32,745 nt of DNA from Streptococcus mitis SK564 (GCF_000148525.1 NZ_AEDU01000001.1:1-32745); one strand, 5' to 3'. Positions 8,400 through 17,256 are shown, numbered from the stretch's first letter. Numbers and translations: made by a program. Notes: a model not told the origin generated them from the letters alone.

Positions 8400-9290
8400 A
8401 TGACAAAGAAACAACTTCACTTGGTGATTGTAACAGGGATGAGTGGCGCAGGGAAAACAGTTGCCATTCAGTCCTTCGAAGATTTGGGTTATTTTACTAT
8501 TGACAATATGCCGCCAGCTCTCTTGCCTAAGTTTTTGCAGCTGGTTGAAACTAAGGAAGACGATCCTAAGTTGGCCTTGGTAGTGGATATGCGTAGCCGT
8601 TCTTTCTTCTCAGAGATTCAAGCTGTTTTGGATGAGTTGGAAAACAAGGAAGAACTGGACTTTAAAATTCTCTTCTTGGACGCAGCAGATAAGGAATTGG
8701 TCGCGCGCTACAAGGAAACCAGACGAAGTCACCCACTAGCTGCAGATGGACGGATTTTGGATGGAATAAAGCTAGAACGTGAGCTCTTGGCGCCTTTGAA
8801 AAATATGAGCCAAAATGTGGTGGATACGACTGAACTTACTCCTCGTGAACTGCGTAAAACCATTGCAGAGCAGTTTTCGGATCAGGAACAAGCCCAGTCT
8901 TTCCGTATCGAAGTTATGTCTTTCGGCTTTAAATATGGAATCCCGATTGATGCGGACTTGGTATTTGATGTCCGATTCTTGCCAAATCCCTATTATCTAC
9001 CAGAACTGAGAAACCAAACGGGTGTGGATGAACCAGTGTATGACTATGTCATGAATCGTCCTGAGTCAGAAGACTTTTATCAACATTTGTTGGCTTTGAT
9101 TGAGCCAATTTTGCCAAGTTACCAAAAGGAAGGCAAGTCTGTTTTGACTATTGCCATGGGTTGTACGGGTGGTCAACACCGTAGTGTGGCCTTTGCTAAA
9201 CGCTTGGCGCAGGACTTATCCAAGACTTGGCCTGTTAATGAAGGGCATCGCGACAAAGACCGAAGAAAGGAAACGGTAAACCGTTCATGA
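8400..9290 (+). CDS. rapZ: RNase adapter RapZ / nucleotide-binding protein YvcJ
   Basis: P-loop protein of the RapZ/YvcJ family (296 residues). Walker A is GMSGAGKT (13-20), followed by FTIDNMPP and a Walker B-like [10 protein letters not shown]. The C-terminal domain holds the conserved [19 protein letters not shown] and [10 protein letters not shown] signatures. In Escherichia coli RapZ controls GlcN6P synthase sRNAs; in Firmicutes YvcJ hydrolyses GTP and its role is less clear. GGAG precedes the ATG. The stop overlaps yvcK by four bases (ATGA), starting the conserved rapZ-yvcK-whiA trio. Confidence 0.95.
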   Translation: MTKKQLHLVIVTGMSGAGKTVAIQSFEDLGYFTIDNMPPALLPKFLQLVETKEDDPKLALVVDMRSRSFFSEIQAVLDELENKEELDFKILFLDAADKELVARYKETRRSHPLAADGRILDGIKLERELLAPLKNMSQNVVDTTELTPRELRKTIAEQFSDQEQAQSFRIEVMSFGFKYGIPIDADLVFDVRFLPNPYYLPELRNQTGVDEPVYDYVMNRPESEDFYQHLLALIEPILPSYQKEGKSVLTIAMGCTGGQHRSVAFAKRLAQDLSKTWPVNEGHRDKDRRKETVNRS

Positions 9291-10264
9291 GAAAACCAAA
9301 GATAACGGTGATTGGTGGAGGAACTGGGATTCCTGTCATTCTAAAAAGTCTGCGGGCAAAAGATGTGGAAATCGCTGCTATCGTAACGGTGGCGGATGAC
9401 GGTGGTTCATCAGGTGAACTCCGAAAAAATATGCAACAATTGACACCGCCAGGTGATCTTCGCAATGTCCTTGTGGCTATGTCGGATATGCCTAAGTTTT
9501 ATGAGAAAGTCTTTCAGTACCGTTTTTCTGAAGATGCTGGCGCTTTTGCTGGTCATCCATTGGGTAATCTCATTATAGCTGGCCTGTCAGAAATGCAGGG
9601 TTCGACCTATAATGCCATGCAGTTACTGAGCAAATTTTTCCATACCACTGGGAAGATTTATCCTTCAAGTGACCATCCTTTGACCCTTCATGCAGTCTTT
9701 CAGGATGGGACAGAAGTGGCTGGAGAGAGTCATATTGCAGATCATCCAGGAATGATTGACCATGTCTATGTGACTAACACCCTAAACGATGATACGCCTC
9801 TGGCTAGCCGTCGAGTAGTGCAGACTATTCTTGAAAGTGACATGATTGTCCTAGGGCCTGGCTCTCTCTTTACCTCTATTTTGCCCAATATCGTGATTAA
9901 GGAAATCGGACAGGCGCTTTTGGAAACCAAGGCAGAAATCGCCTATGTCTGTAATATCATGACCCAACGTGGGGAGACAGAACACTTTACAGATAGTGAT
10001 CACGTGGAGGTCTTGCATCGTCACCTTGGTCGACCTTTTATCGATACCGTCTTGGTGAATATCGAAAAAGTGCCTCAGGAATACATGAATTCCAACCGTT
10101 TTGATGAATACTTGGTCCAGGTGGAACATGACTTTGATGGCCTTTGTAAACAGGTTCCGCGAGTGATTTCATCCAACTTCCTTCGTCTGGAAAATGGGGG
10201 TGCCTTCCACGATGGAGATTTGCTCGTGGACGAGTTGATGCGGATTATACAGGTGAGAAAATGA
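9287..10264 (+). CDS. yvcK: Gluconeogenesis factor family protein YvcK
   Basis: YvcK resembles CofD-type transferases and binds UDP-sugars; in Bacillus it is needed on gluconeogenic carbon and affects cell shape. The 325-residue protein starts with the nucleotide-binding loop IGGGTGIPV and contains [35 protein letters not shown] and [10 protein letters not shown], all family signatures. It overlaps rapZ and whiA by four bases each. Its proximity to glmM and cdaA downstream fits a cell-envelope role, but that is inference. Confidence 0.94.
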   Translation: MRKPKITVIGGGTGIPVILKSLRAKDVEIAAIVTVADDGGSSGELRKNMQQLTPPGDLRNVLVAMSDMPKFYEKVFQYRFSEDAGAFAGHPLGNLIIAGLSEMQGSTYNAMQLLSKFFHTTGKIYPSSDHPLTLHAVFQDGTEVAGESHIADHPGMIDHVYVTNTLNDDTPLASRRVVQTILESDMIVLGPGSLFTSILPNIVIKEIGQALLETKAEIAYVCNIMTQRGETEHFTDSDHVEVLHRHLGRPFIDTVLVNIEKVPQEYMNSNRFDEYLVQVEHDFDGLCKQVPRVISSNFLRLENGGAFHDGDLLVDELMRIIQVRK

Positions 10265-11172
10265 GTTTCACAGTAGCAGTAAAAGAAGAAATCCTAGGTC
10301 AACACCATCTGAGCCGGCATGAATTATCTGCCATCATCAAGATGTCTGGTAGTATCGGTCTCTCGACTTCGGGCCTGACCTTGTCTGTTGTGACAGAAAA
10401 TGCCAAGCTGGCTCGTCACCTCTATGAGTCTTTTCTCCATTTCTACGAAATCAAATCGGAAATTCGCCACCACCAAAGAAGCAATCTCCGCAAGAATCGA
10501 GTCTATACCGTTTTTACAGATGAAAAGGTGCAGGACTTGTTGAGTGATTTGCACTTGGCAGACTCTTTCTTTGGTCTGGAAACAGGTATTGATGAGGAGA
10601 TTTTATCAGACGAGGAAGCAGGCCGTGCCTATCTCTGTGGTGCTTTCTTGGCAAATGGAAGCATTCGTGACCCTGAGTCAGGCAAGTATCAGTTGGAAAT
10701 CAGTTCTGTCTATTTGGATCACGCGCAAGGGATTGCCTCCCTTCTCCAGCAATTTTTACTGGATGCCAAGGTGCTTGAACGTAAGAAGGGAGCTGTGACC
10801 TATCTCCAGCGTGCCGAAGACATTATGGACTTCTTGATAGTAATCGGAGCCATGCAGGCGCGTGATGATTTTGAGCGGGTTAAGATTTTGCGAGAAACTC
10901 GTAACGACCTCAATCGAGCCAATAATGCGGAGACAGCTAATATCGCTCGGACAGTTTCTGCCAGCATAAAGACTATCAACAATATCAGTAAAATCAAAGA
11001 TATCATGGGCTTAGAAAATCTGCCAGTGGATTTGCAGGAGGTAGCGCAACTGCGGATTCAGCACCCAGACTACTCTATCCAACAGTTGGCAGATAGCCTC
11101 AGTACCCCTCTGACCAAAAGTGGTGTCAACCACAGACTCAGAAAGATAAATAAATTAGCCGATGAGTTATAA
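10261..11172 (+). CDS. whiA: WhiA-type DNA-binding protein
   Basis: WhiA combines an N-terminal LAGLIDADG homing-endonuclease-like fold with a C-terminal helix-turn-helix and affects cell division and chromosome segregation in Gram-positives. The 303-residue protein shows the N-terminal [11 protein letters not shown], the LAGLIDADG-like [14 protein letters not shown] (about residues 120-133), FLIVIGA, and the C-terminal HTH motif [17 protein letters not shown]. It overlaps yvcK by four bases. There is no separate terminator, so its transcript probably ends in the Fst-locus terminator at 11263-11300. Confidence 0.94.
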   Translation: MSFTVAVKEEILGQHHLSRHELSAIIKMSGSIGLSTSGLTLSVVTENAKLARHLYESFLHFYEIKSEIRHHQRSNLRKNRVYTVFTDEKVQDLLSDLHLADSFFGLETGIDEEILSDEEAGRAYLCGAFLANGSIRDPESGKYQLEISSVYLDHAQGIASLLQQFLLDAKVLERKKGAVTYLQRAEDIMDFLIVIGAMQARDDFERVKILRETRNDLNRANNAETANIARTVSASIKTINNISKIKDIMGLENLPVDLQEVAQLRIQHPDYSIQQLADSLSTPLTKSGVNHRLRKINKLADEL

Positions 11173-11192
11173 AGATATAAAACACCTCTTTC

Positions 11193-11222
11193 TTGACAAT
11201 TGAACAGAGCATGTGAGATAAT
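11193..11222 (+). promoter_or_regulatory. Promoter of the Fst antitoxin RNA
   Basis: TTGACA (11193-11198), 18 bases, GATAAT (11217-11222) with an extended TG. Inverted arms CCTCTTT (11185-11191) and AAAGAGG (11223-11229) flank it. The block AGAGCATGTGA-ATAATAA is repeated in inverted orientation as the toxin promoter. Confidence 0.72.
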
Positions 11223-11231
11223 AAAGAGGAA

Positions 11232-11245
11232 TTGAGAAGTTCTAG
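11232..11245 (+). repeat. Direct repeat copy 1 (antitoxin side)
   Basis: TTGAGAAGTTCTAG, identical to 11408-11421. Interaction site between antitoxin and toxin RNAs by analogy with DRa/DRb of par. Confidence 0.85.
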
Positions 11246-11262
11246 CATTTTAGTGCTAACAG

Positions 11263-11300
11263 AAATCCCCTCGGTACTGCAATACCGAGGGGATTTTTTT
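11263..11300 (+). terminator. Shared terminator of the toxin-antitoxin locus
   Basis: A 14-base perfect stem (11263-11276 with 11283-11296), a 6-base loop, then a T run on the plus strand. On the minus strand the T run is weaker (TTTCT) but the stem can still act, as in par loci where both RNAs end here. Confidence 0.92.
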
Positions 11301-11328
11301 CTGGGTTAGATAGCACTAACCAGGAAGG

Positions 11329-11424
11329 TTACTTGTCGAAGTGATCGTCTAACCAACGAGTCACCAGCCATGAGATGATATTCTCGATGACTGCGACAAG
11401 TACTATTTTGAGAAGTTCTAGTAT
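11329..11424 (-). CDS. fst: Fst/Ldr-family type I toxin peptide, start codon ATA or inactivated
   Basis: Reading the minus strand from an ATA codon at 11424-11422 gives a 31-residue peptide beginning ILELLKIVLVAVIENIISW and ending LVTRWLDDHFDK: a short acidic/basic start, a hydrophobic membrane helix, then Trp-Leu-Asp and a charged tail, the pattern of Fst toxins. A perfect AAGGAGG (11439-11433) sits 8 bases before ATA. No ATG, GTG or TTG lies at the expected place; an in-frame TTG at 11445 would give 38 residues but has no ribosome binding site and would include that site in its coding region. Either ATA is used or an ancestral ATG was lost. The surrounding RNA signals (promoter, direct repeats, terminator) are intact. 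Confidence 0.7.
   Translation of the reverse strand: MLELLKIVLVAVIENIISWLVTRWLDDHFDK
11408..11421 (+). repeat. Direct repeat copy 2 (toxin side)
   Basis: TTGAGAAGTTCTAG, identical to 11232-11245. On the minus strand it encodes codons 2-6 of the toxin, right after the ribosome binding site, so antitoxin pairing would block translation initiation. Confidence 0.85.
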
Positions 11425-11466
11425 CTGTAATACCTCCTTTTCCAAGGCGTATTGTTAGTGCCGTCG

Positions 11467-11494
11467 TTATTATATCACATGCTCTATCAATTTG
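11467..11494 (-). promoter_or_regulatory. Promoter of the Fst toxin mRNA, inverted copy of the antitoxin promoter
   Basis: On the minus strand an extended -10, TGaTATAAT (11477-11469), predicts a start near 11461. The block AATTGA-AGAGCATGTGA-ATAATAA matches the antitoxin promoter region (about 11198-11224) almost base for base in opposite orientation. The -35 is weak. Confidence 0.68.
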
Positions 11495-11564
11495 ATAGGA
11501 CATTTTTGCTTTTTGAAAAAGAAGGGGAAAGGTATAAGCTGATCAGATCGTAGATGAACTATAA

Positions 11565-11599
11565 AACCACGAATCGCATTTGACTCGTGGTTCTTTTTT
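11565..11599. terminator. Terminator at the 3' end of fnr
   Basis: AACCACGA (11565-11572) pairs with TCGTGGTT (11585-11592). The better T run (11594-11599) is on the plus strand and overlaps the fnr stop codon. Read leftward, the stem is followed by TTTTAT, so it can serve fnr as well. Confidence 0.75.
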
Positions 11600-12566
11600 A
11601 TAAACTGGTTGAGTGTTTTGGTTGCACTTTTTGTTCAGGGTCAATGTAGTTGATGGCATTGTTGACAGCGGTTGGTGCTTCTCCAAGCCCTGTCGCAATC
11701 AAGTCAATTTTTCCGTCATAGTAGCAGCAGTCACCGATAGCATAGATACCTGCTTGGCTGGATTCTTGCTTGCTGTTGACGATAATCTTGTGACGGTTGA
11801 GGTCCAGACCCCAGTTTTTAAGGTTACCGACAGAAGATTTGAAACCATAGTTGACAAAGAGGTGGTCTAGGTCAATCGTTTCGGTTTCGTCAGATTTGAC
11901 TTTTGTGATTTCAAGTTTATCGAGCGTTTTTCCATCTCCAAGGAGTTGGCTAGGGACGAATGGTGTCTTGATGGTCACAGATGATTCCTGTAAGGCTTGG
12001 ACACTGTGTTCCAAGGCGCGGAAATTATCTCTGCGGTGGACAAGGGTAGTTGGTGTGATTTTTTCAAAAGCCAAAGCCCAATCCACAGCCGAGTCTCCTC
12101 CACCAAGAATCGTCACTTTCTTACCAGCATATTGCTGGATGTTGGAAACGTGGTAGTGGATATTTTCATAGCCCTCAACGCCTTCTAGTTCCAGCGGACG
12201 TGGTTTGAAGGCACCGCCACCCATAGCGATGATGACTGTTTTAGACAGATGACTTCCTTTAGAAGTTGTGATGACAAAGCCCTCTTCTTGTTTTTCAATC
12301 TCAAGAACCGTTTCATTGAGATGAATAGGGGTATCAAAGCCGTTTAGTTGTTCAATCAAGCGGTTGGTCAATTCTTCTCCAGTCAGATTTGGGAAACCTG
12401 GGACGTCTAAGATTTCCTTTTCAGGATAGAGAATAGCAGGTTGTCCACCTAGTTGGGGAAGAGAGTCGATGATTTGAACGTTAGCTTGGCGTAGGTGGGC
12501 GTAAAAGGCCGCAAAAAGACCGACGGGACCACCACCTACAATGGTAATATCATAGAGTTGAGACAT
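11598..12566 (-). CDS. fnr: Ferredoxin/flavodoxin-NADP reductase, thioredoxin-reductase-like (type 2)
   Basis: FAD- and NADPH-binding oxidoreductase that passes electrons to ferredoxin or flavodoxin. The 322-residue protein has the FAD loop GGGPVGLFAA (11-20), the GQP/YPEKEI region typical of the YumC-type enzymes, the NAD(P)H loop ILGGGDSAVDWA, and the C-terminal FAD motif GIYAIGDCCYYDGK. The CxxC pair of true thioredoxin reductases is absent. AAAGGAG precedes the ATG. It is the only gene on this strand between the toxin locus and mntE. Confidence 0.92.
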   Translation of the reverse strand: MSQLYDITIVGGGPVGLFAAFYAHLRQANVQIIDSLPQLGGQPAILYPEKEILDVPGFPNLTGEELTNRLIEQLNGFDTPIHLNETVLEIEKQEEGFVITTSKGSHLSKTVIIAMGGGAFKPRPLELEGVEGYENIHYHVSNIQQYAGKKVTILGGGDSAVDWALAFEKITPTTLVHRRDNFRALEHSVQALQESSVTIKTPFVPSQLLGDGKTLDKLEITKVKSDETETIDLDHLFVNYGFKSSVGNLKNWGLDLNRHKIIVNSKQESSQAGIYAIGDCCYYDGKIDLIATGLGEAPTAVNNAINYIDPEQKVQPKHSTSL

Positions 12567-12596
12567 GGTTTCTCCTTTGTTTTTTCTAGTCAGTCT

Positions 12597-12605
12597 ATTT
12601 TATCA
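12597..12605 (-). promoter_or_regulatory. Extended -10 promoter of fnr
   Basis: On the minus strand TGaTAAAAT (12605-12597), about 30 bases before the fnr ATG. No good -35 is seen. Confidence 0.55.
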
Positions 12606-12658
12606 TATTTTTCCTTAATTTAAAATGAAGTAGGATAGGGAAAAAAATGCCAGAAAAA

Positions 12659-12667
12659 TGGTATAAT
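12659..12667 (+). promoter_or_regulatory. Extended -10 promoter of cdaA-cdaR-glmM
   Basis: TGgTATAAT (12659-12667). Transcription would begin near 12674, downstream of the ATG at 12647, which excludes that ATG as the cdaA start. Confidence 0.7.
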
Positions 12668-12703
12668 AGAAAGGAACGTGTTTGGACAGAGAGGAGACAG
12701 CAG

Positions 12704-13561
12704 ATGAACTTTCAACAATTATCCAACCTGCAATATTGGACTAGCTTGTTTTCTAGTCCTTGGAGTATTGCCATCAATCTGTTTGATATTTTGATTGTGA
12801 CCTATGTTTTGTATCGTTTTACAAAAGCGATAGCTGGTACCAAGATTATGATTTTGGTGCGGGGGGTCTTGATTTTTGTATTAGCCCAGGTTGTGGCCAA
12901 TATCCTTGGTTTAACCACGATTTCTTGGTTGATTAATCAGATTATCACTTATGGAGTCATTGCTGTGGTTGTTATTTTCTCTCCAGAAATTCGAACTGGT
13001 TTGGAACGTTTGGGAAGGGCGACAGATTTCTTTTCTACTACTCAAATAAGTGCAGAAGAGCAAATGATTCGTGCCTTTGTCAAGTCAGTTGAATACATGA
13101 GTCCTCGTAAGATAGGTGCTCTGGTTGCCATTCAACGGGTTCGAACCTTGCAAGAATATATTGCGACAGGAATTCACTTGGATGCCAAAATTTCGGCAGA
13201 ACTCCTCATCAATATTTTTATTCCCAACACTCCTCTACATGATGGTGCTGTGATTATCAGAGGAAATCGGATTGCAGTCACCTCTGCCTATTTGCCCTTG
13301 ACAGAAAGTACAGGGATTTCCAAGGAATTTGGAACCAGACACCGGGCGGCTATCGGTTTATCAGAAGTATCCGATGCCTTGACTTTCATCGTCTCAGAGG
13401 AAACAGGTGGTATCTCTATTACCTACAATGGTGTCTTCAAGCATGATTTGACTCTTGAAGAATTTGAAGCAGAGCTACGAATCCTTCTTTTGCCAGCAGT
13501 TGAGGAAAAAGTCAGTTTCAAGGACCGTTTGCTAGGAGGTTGGAAATATGAGAAAAAATAG
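12704..13561 (+). CDS. cdaA: Diadenylate cyclase CdaA (DacA)
   Basis: Membrane enzyme that condenses two ATP to c-di-AMP, which controls potassium and osmotic balance. ATG at 12704 follows GAGGAG (12691-12696) and gives 285 residues. Three N-terminal membrane helices (about 25-40, 47-66, 75-94) precede the DAC domain with DGA (180-182) and RHR (212-214), the substrate-binding and catalytic motifs. cdaR starts 14 bases before the cdaA stop. The cdaA-cdaR-glmM order is conserved, and GlmM and CdaR both bind and modulate CdaA in related species. Confidence 0.95.
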   Translation: MNFQQLSNLQYWTSLFSSPWSIAINLFDILIVTYVLYRFTKAIAGTKIMILVRGVLIFVLAQVVANILGLTTISWLINQIITYGVIAVVVIFSPEIRTGLERLGRATDFFSTTQISAEEQMIRAFVKSVEYMSPRKIGALVAIQRVRTLQEYIATGIHLDAKISAELLINIFIPNTPLHDGAVIIRGNRIAVTSAYLPLTESTGISKEFGTRHRAAIGLSEVSDALTFIVSEETGGISITYNGVFKHDLTLEEFEAELRILLLPAVEEKVSFKDRLLGGWKYEKK

Positions 13562-14327
13562 TCTATATATCATTTCATCTCTCTTTTTTGCTTGTGTCTT
13601 ATTCATTTATGCAACGTCGACCAACTTTCAAAATAGCAATACCGCAAGGCAGGTCAAATCAGAAACCTACACCAATACGATAGCAAATGTTCCTATCGAT
13701 ATTCACTATGATAATAGTCAATACTTTATTAGTGGTTTTGCTTCAGAAGTTTCAGTTGTGCTGACAGGTGCCAATCGTGTGACTTTAGCCAGCGAAATGC
13801 AGGAAAGTACTCGTAAGTTTAAAGTCACTGCTGATTTGACGGATGCCAGTGTTGGAACGATTGAAGTTCCCTTGAATATTGAAAATCTTCCAAGTGGATT
13901 GACCGCTGTGGCAACGCCTCAAAAGATCACAGTGAAAGTTGGGAAGAAGGTTAAGCGAGATGAGATGATTGTTGTTCCGCAAGTTGACCAAAGCCAGATT
14001 GATCCCAAGTTACAAATTGATAGTGTAACTGTGTCAAATGAACGAGTTTCTGTCACAACTGACCAAGAAACATTAGCTAAGATTGACAAAGTTATTGCGC
14101 TTTTACCAACTAGCGAACGCATAACAGGTAATTACAGTGGTTCAGTACCTTTGCAGGCAATCGACCGCAATGGTGTTGTCTTACCGGCAGTTATCACTCC
14201 GTTTGACACAACAATGAAGGTGACTACAAAACCTGTGACACCAAGTTCAAGCACATCAAATTCAACTACAAGCAGTTCGTCGGAGACATCTTCGTCAACG
14301 AAAGCAACTAGTTCAAAAACGAATTAA
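13548..14327 (+). CDS. cdaR: CdaA regulator CdaR (YbbR-domain protein)
   Basis: Membrane-anchored extracellular modulator of CdaA. The 259-residue protein has one N-terminal membrane helix (about 7-22) and two to three YbbR-type beta repeats over about 45-220 (for example VPLNIENLPSGLTAVATPQKITVKV). It ends with a low-complexity Ser/Thr tail of about 30 residues, which is not part of the YbbR fold and may be a cell-wall-facing linker. AGGAGG inside cdaA (13535-13540) drives the overlapping start. Confidence 0.88.
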   Translation: MRKNSLYIISSLFFACVLFIYATSTNFQNSNTARQVKSETYTNTIANVPIDIHYDNSQYFISGFASEVSVVLTGANRVTLASEMQESTRKFKVTADLTDASVGTIEVPLNIENLPSGLTAVATPQKITVKVGKKVKRDEMIVVPQVDQSQIDPKLQIDSVTVSNERVSVTTDQETLAKIDKVIALLPTSERITGNYSGSVPLQAIDRNGVVLPAVITPFDTTMKVTTKPVTPSSSTSNSTTSSSSETSSSTKATSSKTN

Positions 14328-14352
14328 AAAATAGGAAAAGGATTTTATAAAA

Positions 14353-15705
14353 ATGGGTAAATATTTTGGGACTGATGGAGTCCGTGGAGAAGCTAACGTA
14401 GAATTAACGCCGGAATTGGCCTTTAAGTTAGGACGTTTTGGAGGCTATGTCCTTAGCCAACATGAAACGGAAGCACCGAAAGTTTTTGTAGGACGTGATA
14501 CACGTATTTCTGGGGAAATGCTAGAATCAGCCTTGGTGGCAGGTCTTCTATCAGTAGGGATTCACGTCTACAAACTCGGTGTTCTTGCGACGCCAGCAGT
14601 AGCTTACTTGGTCAAAACTGAAGGAGCAAGTGCAGGTGTCATGATTTCTGCTAGCCATAATCCAGCCCTTGATAATGGAATCAAGTTCTTTGGTGGTGAT
14701 GGCTTCAAACTAGATGACGAAAAAGAAGCGGAAATTGAAGCCTTGCTAGATGCTGCGGAAGATACTCTTCCTCGTCCAAGTGCAGAAGGTTTGGGAACTT
14801 TGGTAGATTATCCAGAAGGTTTGCGTAAGTATGAAAGCTATCTGGTTTCAACTGGAACTCCCCTTGAAGGAATGAAGGTTGCCTTGGATACAGCCAATGG
14901 TGCAGCGTCTACAAGTGCCCGTCAAATCTTTGCAGACCTGGGTGCCCAATTGACGGTTATCGGGGAAACACCAGATGGTCTTAACATTAACCTCAATGTT
15001 GGTTCTACACACCCAGAAGCCCTTCAAGAAGTGGTCAAAGAAAGCGGGGCAGCTATTGGTTTGGCCTTTGACGGAGACAGTGATCGTTTGATTGCGGTTG
15101 ATGAGAATGGCGATATCGTTGATGGTGACAAGATTATGTACATCATCGGAAAATACCTTTCTGAAAAAGGACAATTGGCCCAAAATACAATTGTGACAAC
15201 TGTTATGTCTAATCTTGGTTTCCACAAGGCCTTGGACCGTGAAGGCATTAACAAGGCAGTCACTGCAGTTGGCGATCGTTACGTTGTTGAAGAAATGCGA
15301 AAATCAGGCTACAACCTTGGTGGTGAACAGTCTGGGCACGTGATCTTGATGGATTACAATACAACTGGTGATGGTCAATTATCAGCTGTCCAATTGACGA
15401 AAATCATGAAGGAAACTGGTAAGAGCTTGTCAGAGTTGGCCGCAGAAGTAACCATCTATCCACAAAAATTAGTCAATATCCGAGTGGAAAATGCCATGAA
15501 GGAAAAGGCCATGGAAGTGCCAGCTATCAAGGCAATTATCGAGAAGATGGAAGTTGAAATGGCAGGGAATGGTCGTATCCTTGTACGCCCAAGTGGAACA
15601 GAGCCCCTCTTGCGTGTCATGGCAGAAGCGCCTACAACAGAAGAAGTGGACTACTATGTTGATACCATCGCTGATGTAGTTCGAGCTGAAATTGGGATTG
15701 ACTAA
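14353..15705 (+). CDS. glmM: Phosphoglucosamine mutase
   Basis: Converts glucosamine-6-phosphate to glucosamine-1-phosphate for UDP-GlcNAc and peptidoglycan. The 450-residue protein has the active-site serine Ser101 in MISASHNP, the metal loop DGDSDR, the sugar-binding GGEQSGH and the phosphate-binding [12 protein letters not shown]. It begins [11 protein letters not shown]. Located 25 bases after cdaR with AAAGGA upstream; the operon allows GlmM to be made with CdaA, which it inhibits in several Firmicutes. Confidence 0.97.
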   Translation: MGKYFGTDGVRGEANVELTPELAFKLGRFGGYVLSQHETEAPKVFVGRDTRISGEMLESALVAGLLSVGIHVYKLGVLATPAVAYLVKTEGASAGVMISASHNPALDNGIKFFGGDGFKLDDEKEAEIEALLDAAEDTLPRPSAEGLGTLVDYPEGLRKYESYLVSTGTPLEGMKVALDTANGAASTSARQIFADLGAQLTVIGETPDGLNINLNVGSTHPEALQEVVKESGAAIGLAFDGDSDRLIAVDENGDIVDGDKIMYIIGKYLSEKGQLAQNTIVTTVMSNLGFHKALDREGINKAVTAVGDRYVVEEMRKSGYNLGGEQSGHVILMDYNTTGDGQLSAVQLTKIMKETGKSLSELAAEVTIYPQKLVNIRVENAMKEKAMEVPAIKAIIEKMEVEMAGNGRILVRPSGTEPLLRVMAEAPTTEEVDYYVDTIADVVRAEIGID

Positions 15706-15737
15706 ATCCTAGAAAACTAGATGAAAATAAAAATTTA

Positions 15738-15756
15738 TGGTACAATAGCTTATAAT
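15738..15756 (+). promoter_or_regulatory. Promoter region of the DUF1149-type gene
   Basis: Two candidate -10 elements: TGgTACAAT (15738-15746) and TATAAT (15751-15756). No clear -35. glmM has no convincing terminator here, only a short CTAG/CTAG hairpin. Confidence 0.5.
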
Positions 15757-15778
15757 ATTGTAGCTAAGGGAGAGAGAC

Positions 15779-16153
15779 ATGAATCTTAAACGTGAACAAG
15801 AATTTGTTAGTCAGTATCATTTTGATGCGCGTAATTTTGAATGGGAAAATGAAAATGGAGCTCCTGAAACCAAGGTAGATGTGAACTTCCAATTGCTTCA
15901 ACATGACCAAGAAAATCAAGTGACTTCCTTAATTGTTGTCTTGAGTTTTATGATTGTATTTGATAAGTTTGTCATTAGTGGAACCATTTCACAGGTGAAC
16001 CATATCGATGGTCGTATTGTCAATGAACCAAGTGAATTGAGCCAAGAAGAAGTGGAAACTTTGGCTCGTCCATGTTTGAATATGCTCAATCGTTTGACTT
16101 ATGAAGTGACTGAAATTGCATTAGACTTACCAGGAATCAATTTGGAGTTCTAA
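15779..16153 (+). CDS. DUF1149-type conserved protein (SecB-like fold possible)
   Basis: A 124-residue acidic soluble protein starting [10 protein letters not shown] with AAGGGAGAG just upstream. Length and context (between glmM and degV) match the conserved streptococcal DUF1149 family as I recall it. The middle alternates hydrophobic residues in beta-strand style ([27 protein letters not shown]), which would suit a SecB-like beta structure, but that is inference. No catalytic motif is visible. degV follows after one base, so the two are cotranscribed. Confidence 0.7.
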   Translation: MNLKREQEFVSQYHFDARNFEWENENGAPETKVDVNFQLLQHDQENQVTSLIVVLSFMIVFDKFVISGTISQVNHIDGRIVNEPSELSQEEVETLARPCLNMLNRLTYEVTEIALDLPGINLEF

Positions 16154-16154
16154 T

Positions 16155-17003
16155 ATGAAACTAGCTGTTATTACAGATTCCTCTGCCTTTCTCAGTACAG
16201 AGACCTTGCAAAGAGAAGATTTATTTGTCTTGGATATTCCTGTTAACATTGATGGTGAGGAGTATGTCGAGGGTATCAATCTGACTGCTGAGGAATTTTA
16301 CCAAAAAATGGCTCAGGTTTCTGAATTGCCTAAGACCAGTCAACCAAGCATTGCCAAGTTAGATGAAATCTTAACTTCGCTCAAAGAACAAGGCTATACC
16401 CATGCCTTGGGGCTTTTCCTATCTTCTGGAATTTCAGGTTTTTACCAAAATATCCAGTATATGGTGGATGATTATGAGGGCTTGACCATTGCTTTCCCAG
16501 ACACTTTGATTACAAGTGCTCCGCTGGGTATTATGGTTGAAAGTGTCTTTAACTGGCGAGACCAGGGCGATGATTTTGCCATTATTCAGGATAAGCTAGC
16601 CATTCAAATCAGCCGTACGTCAGCTTTTATCATGGTTGATGATTTGGACCACTTGGTGAAAGGTGGACGTCTTTCAAATGGGGCTGCGATTTTGGGCAAT
16701 CTGCTAAGCATTAAGCCAATCCTTTATTTTAACGGTCAAGGTGTGATTGAAGTTTACGAAAAAGTTCGTACGGAGAAGAAAGCAACCAAGCGCTTAATTG
16801 AAATCATTAAGGAAACAACGGCTTCAGGCCAATATCGGGTCATTGTCATTCACGGGAATGCTCCTGAAAAGGCTGAAGAATTGCGCCAACACTTGCTTGA
16901 ATCTGGAGTGGGTACGGATATTTCACTTGCTACATTTGGCAGTGTCATTGGGACACACCTCGGATCAGGAAGTATTGCTCTGGGTTATATTCCAGTGATT
17001 TAG
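16155..17003 (+). CDS. DegV-family fatty acid-binding protein
   Basis: DegV proteins bind a fatty acid and, as FakB subunits, present it to the kinase FakA. The 282-residue protein opens with [12 protein letters not shown], has the lipid head-group motif TSQPS (PKTSQPS, about residues 56-62), the GHSER-like position replaced by the [13 protein letters not shown] region, [14 protein letters not shown] and a C-terminal [18 protein letters not shown]. All are typical. Without comparison I cannot say which fatty acid is preferred. Confidence 0.9.
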   Translation: MKLAVITDSSAFLSTETLQREDLFVLDIPVNIDGEEYVEGINLTAEEFYQKMAQVSELPKTSQPSIAKLDEILTSLKEQGYTHALGLFLSSGISGFYQNIQYMVDDYEGLTIAFPDTLITSAPLGIMVESVFNWRDQGDDFAIIQDKLAIQISRTSAFIMVDDLDHLVKGGRLSNGAAILGNLLSIKPILYFNGQGVIEVYEKVRTEKKATKRLIEIIKETTASGQYRVIVIHGNAPEKAEELRQHLLESGVGTDISLATFGSVIGTHLGSGSIALGYIPVI

Positions 17004-17031
17004 TTAGCACTTTTAGACTAGTTAAGATGGC

Positions 17032-17256
17032 TTGTATCTTAGAAATTGAACACGGGCTACCTGCCTCTTGAAAAAAGATGCCTGTCTTACCTTTCGTGGA
17101 AAGTCAGTGCCATTCCCTATTTTTCATGGGCAGCTAATGTCCTTTGTATCTTGATAATTGAACACGCCTGGAACCCTGTGTGAAAAAGATAGTTCTTCCA
17201 AGGAGTAGATACTTCTTGATCAGAACTCCTATTTTCACTTTGTGTTCCTACAGGCT
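17032..17256 (+). ncRNA. Candidate structured leader RNA in two tandem copies before dapB
   Basis: The 276 bases between degV and dapB contain no gene. TTGTATCTT occurs at 17032, 17144 and 17257, spacing 112 and 113 bases, the first two followed by a near-identical ATTGAACACG. Each of the two units can form a nested hairpin of the same plan with different bases: unit 1 pairs CTGCC with GGCAG outside GAAAAA/TTTTTC; unit 2 pairs CCTG with CAGG outside GTGAAAA/TTTTCAC and inside that AGTTCT/AGAACT. Unit 2 also offers GAACAC/GTGTTC. The third TTGTATCTT runs into the dapB ribosome binding site. It is not a T-box or lysine riboswitch that I can recognise. Confidence 0.5.

Larger units (their letters stand above)
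11229..11300 (+). ncRNA. Antitoxin RNA (RNA II) of an Fst-type locus
   Basis: Predicted RNA of about 70 bases between the promoter and the strong terminator, with no open frame. It contains TTGAGAAGTTCTAG (11232-11245), which recurs as a direct repeat at 11408-11421. As the RNAs are convergent, the antitoxin copy is complementary to toxin codons 2-6. A second element, TTAGTGC (11250-11256), is complementary to the predicted 5' end of the toxin mRNA. This is the arrangement of RNA II in the enterococcal pAD1 par locus, also about 65 bases long. Expression is inferred. Confidence 0.72.

Noticed and set aside
11306..11503. A 65-codon minus-strand frame in the Fst locus
   Set aside because: It is in a different frame from the toxin, starts upstream of the toxin promoter -10, and has no family resemblance.
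12647..12703. Upstream ATG extending cdaA by 19 residues
   Set aside because: The ATG lies upstream of the extended -10 element and the predicted transcription start.
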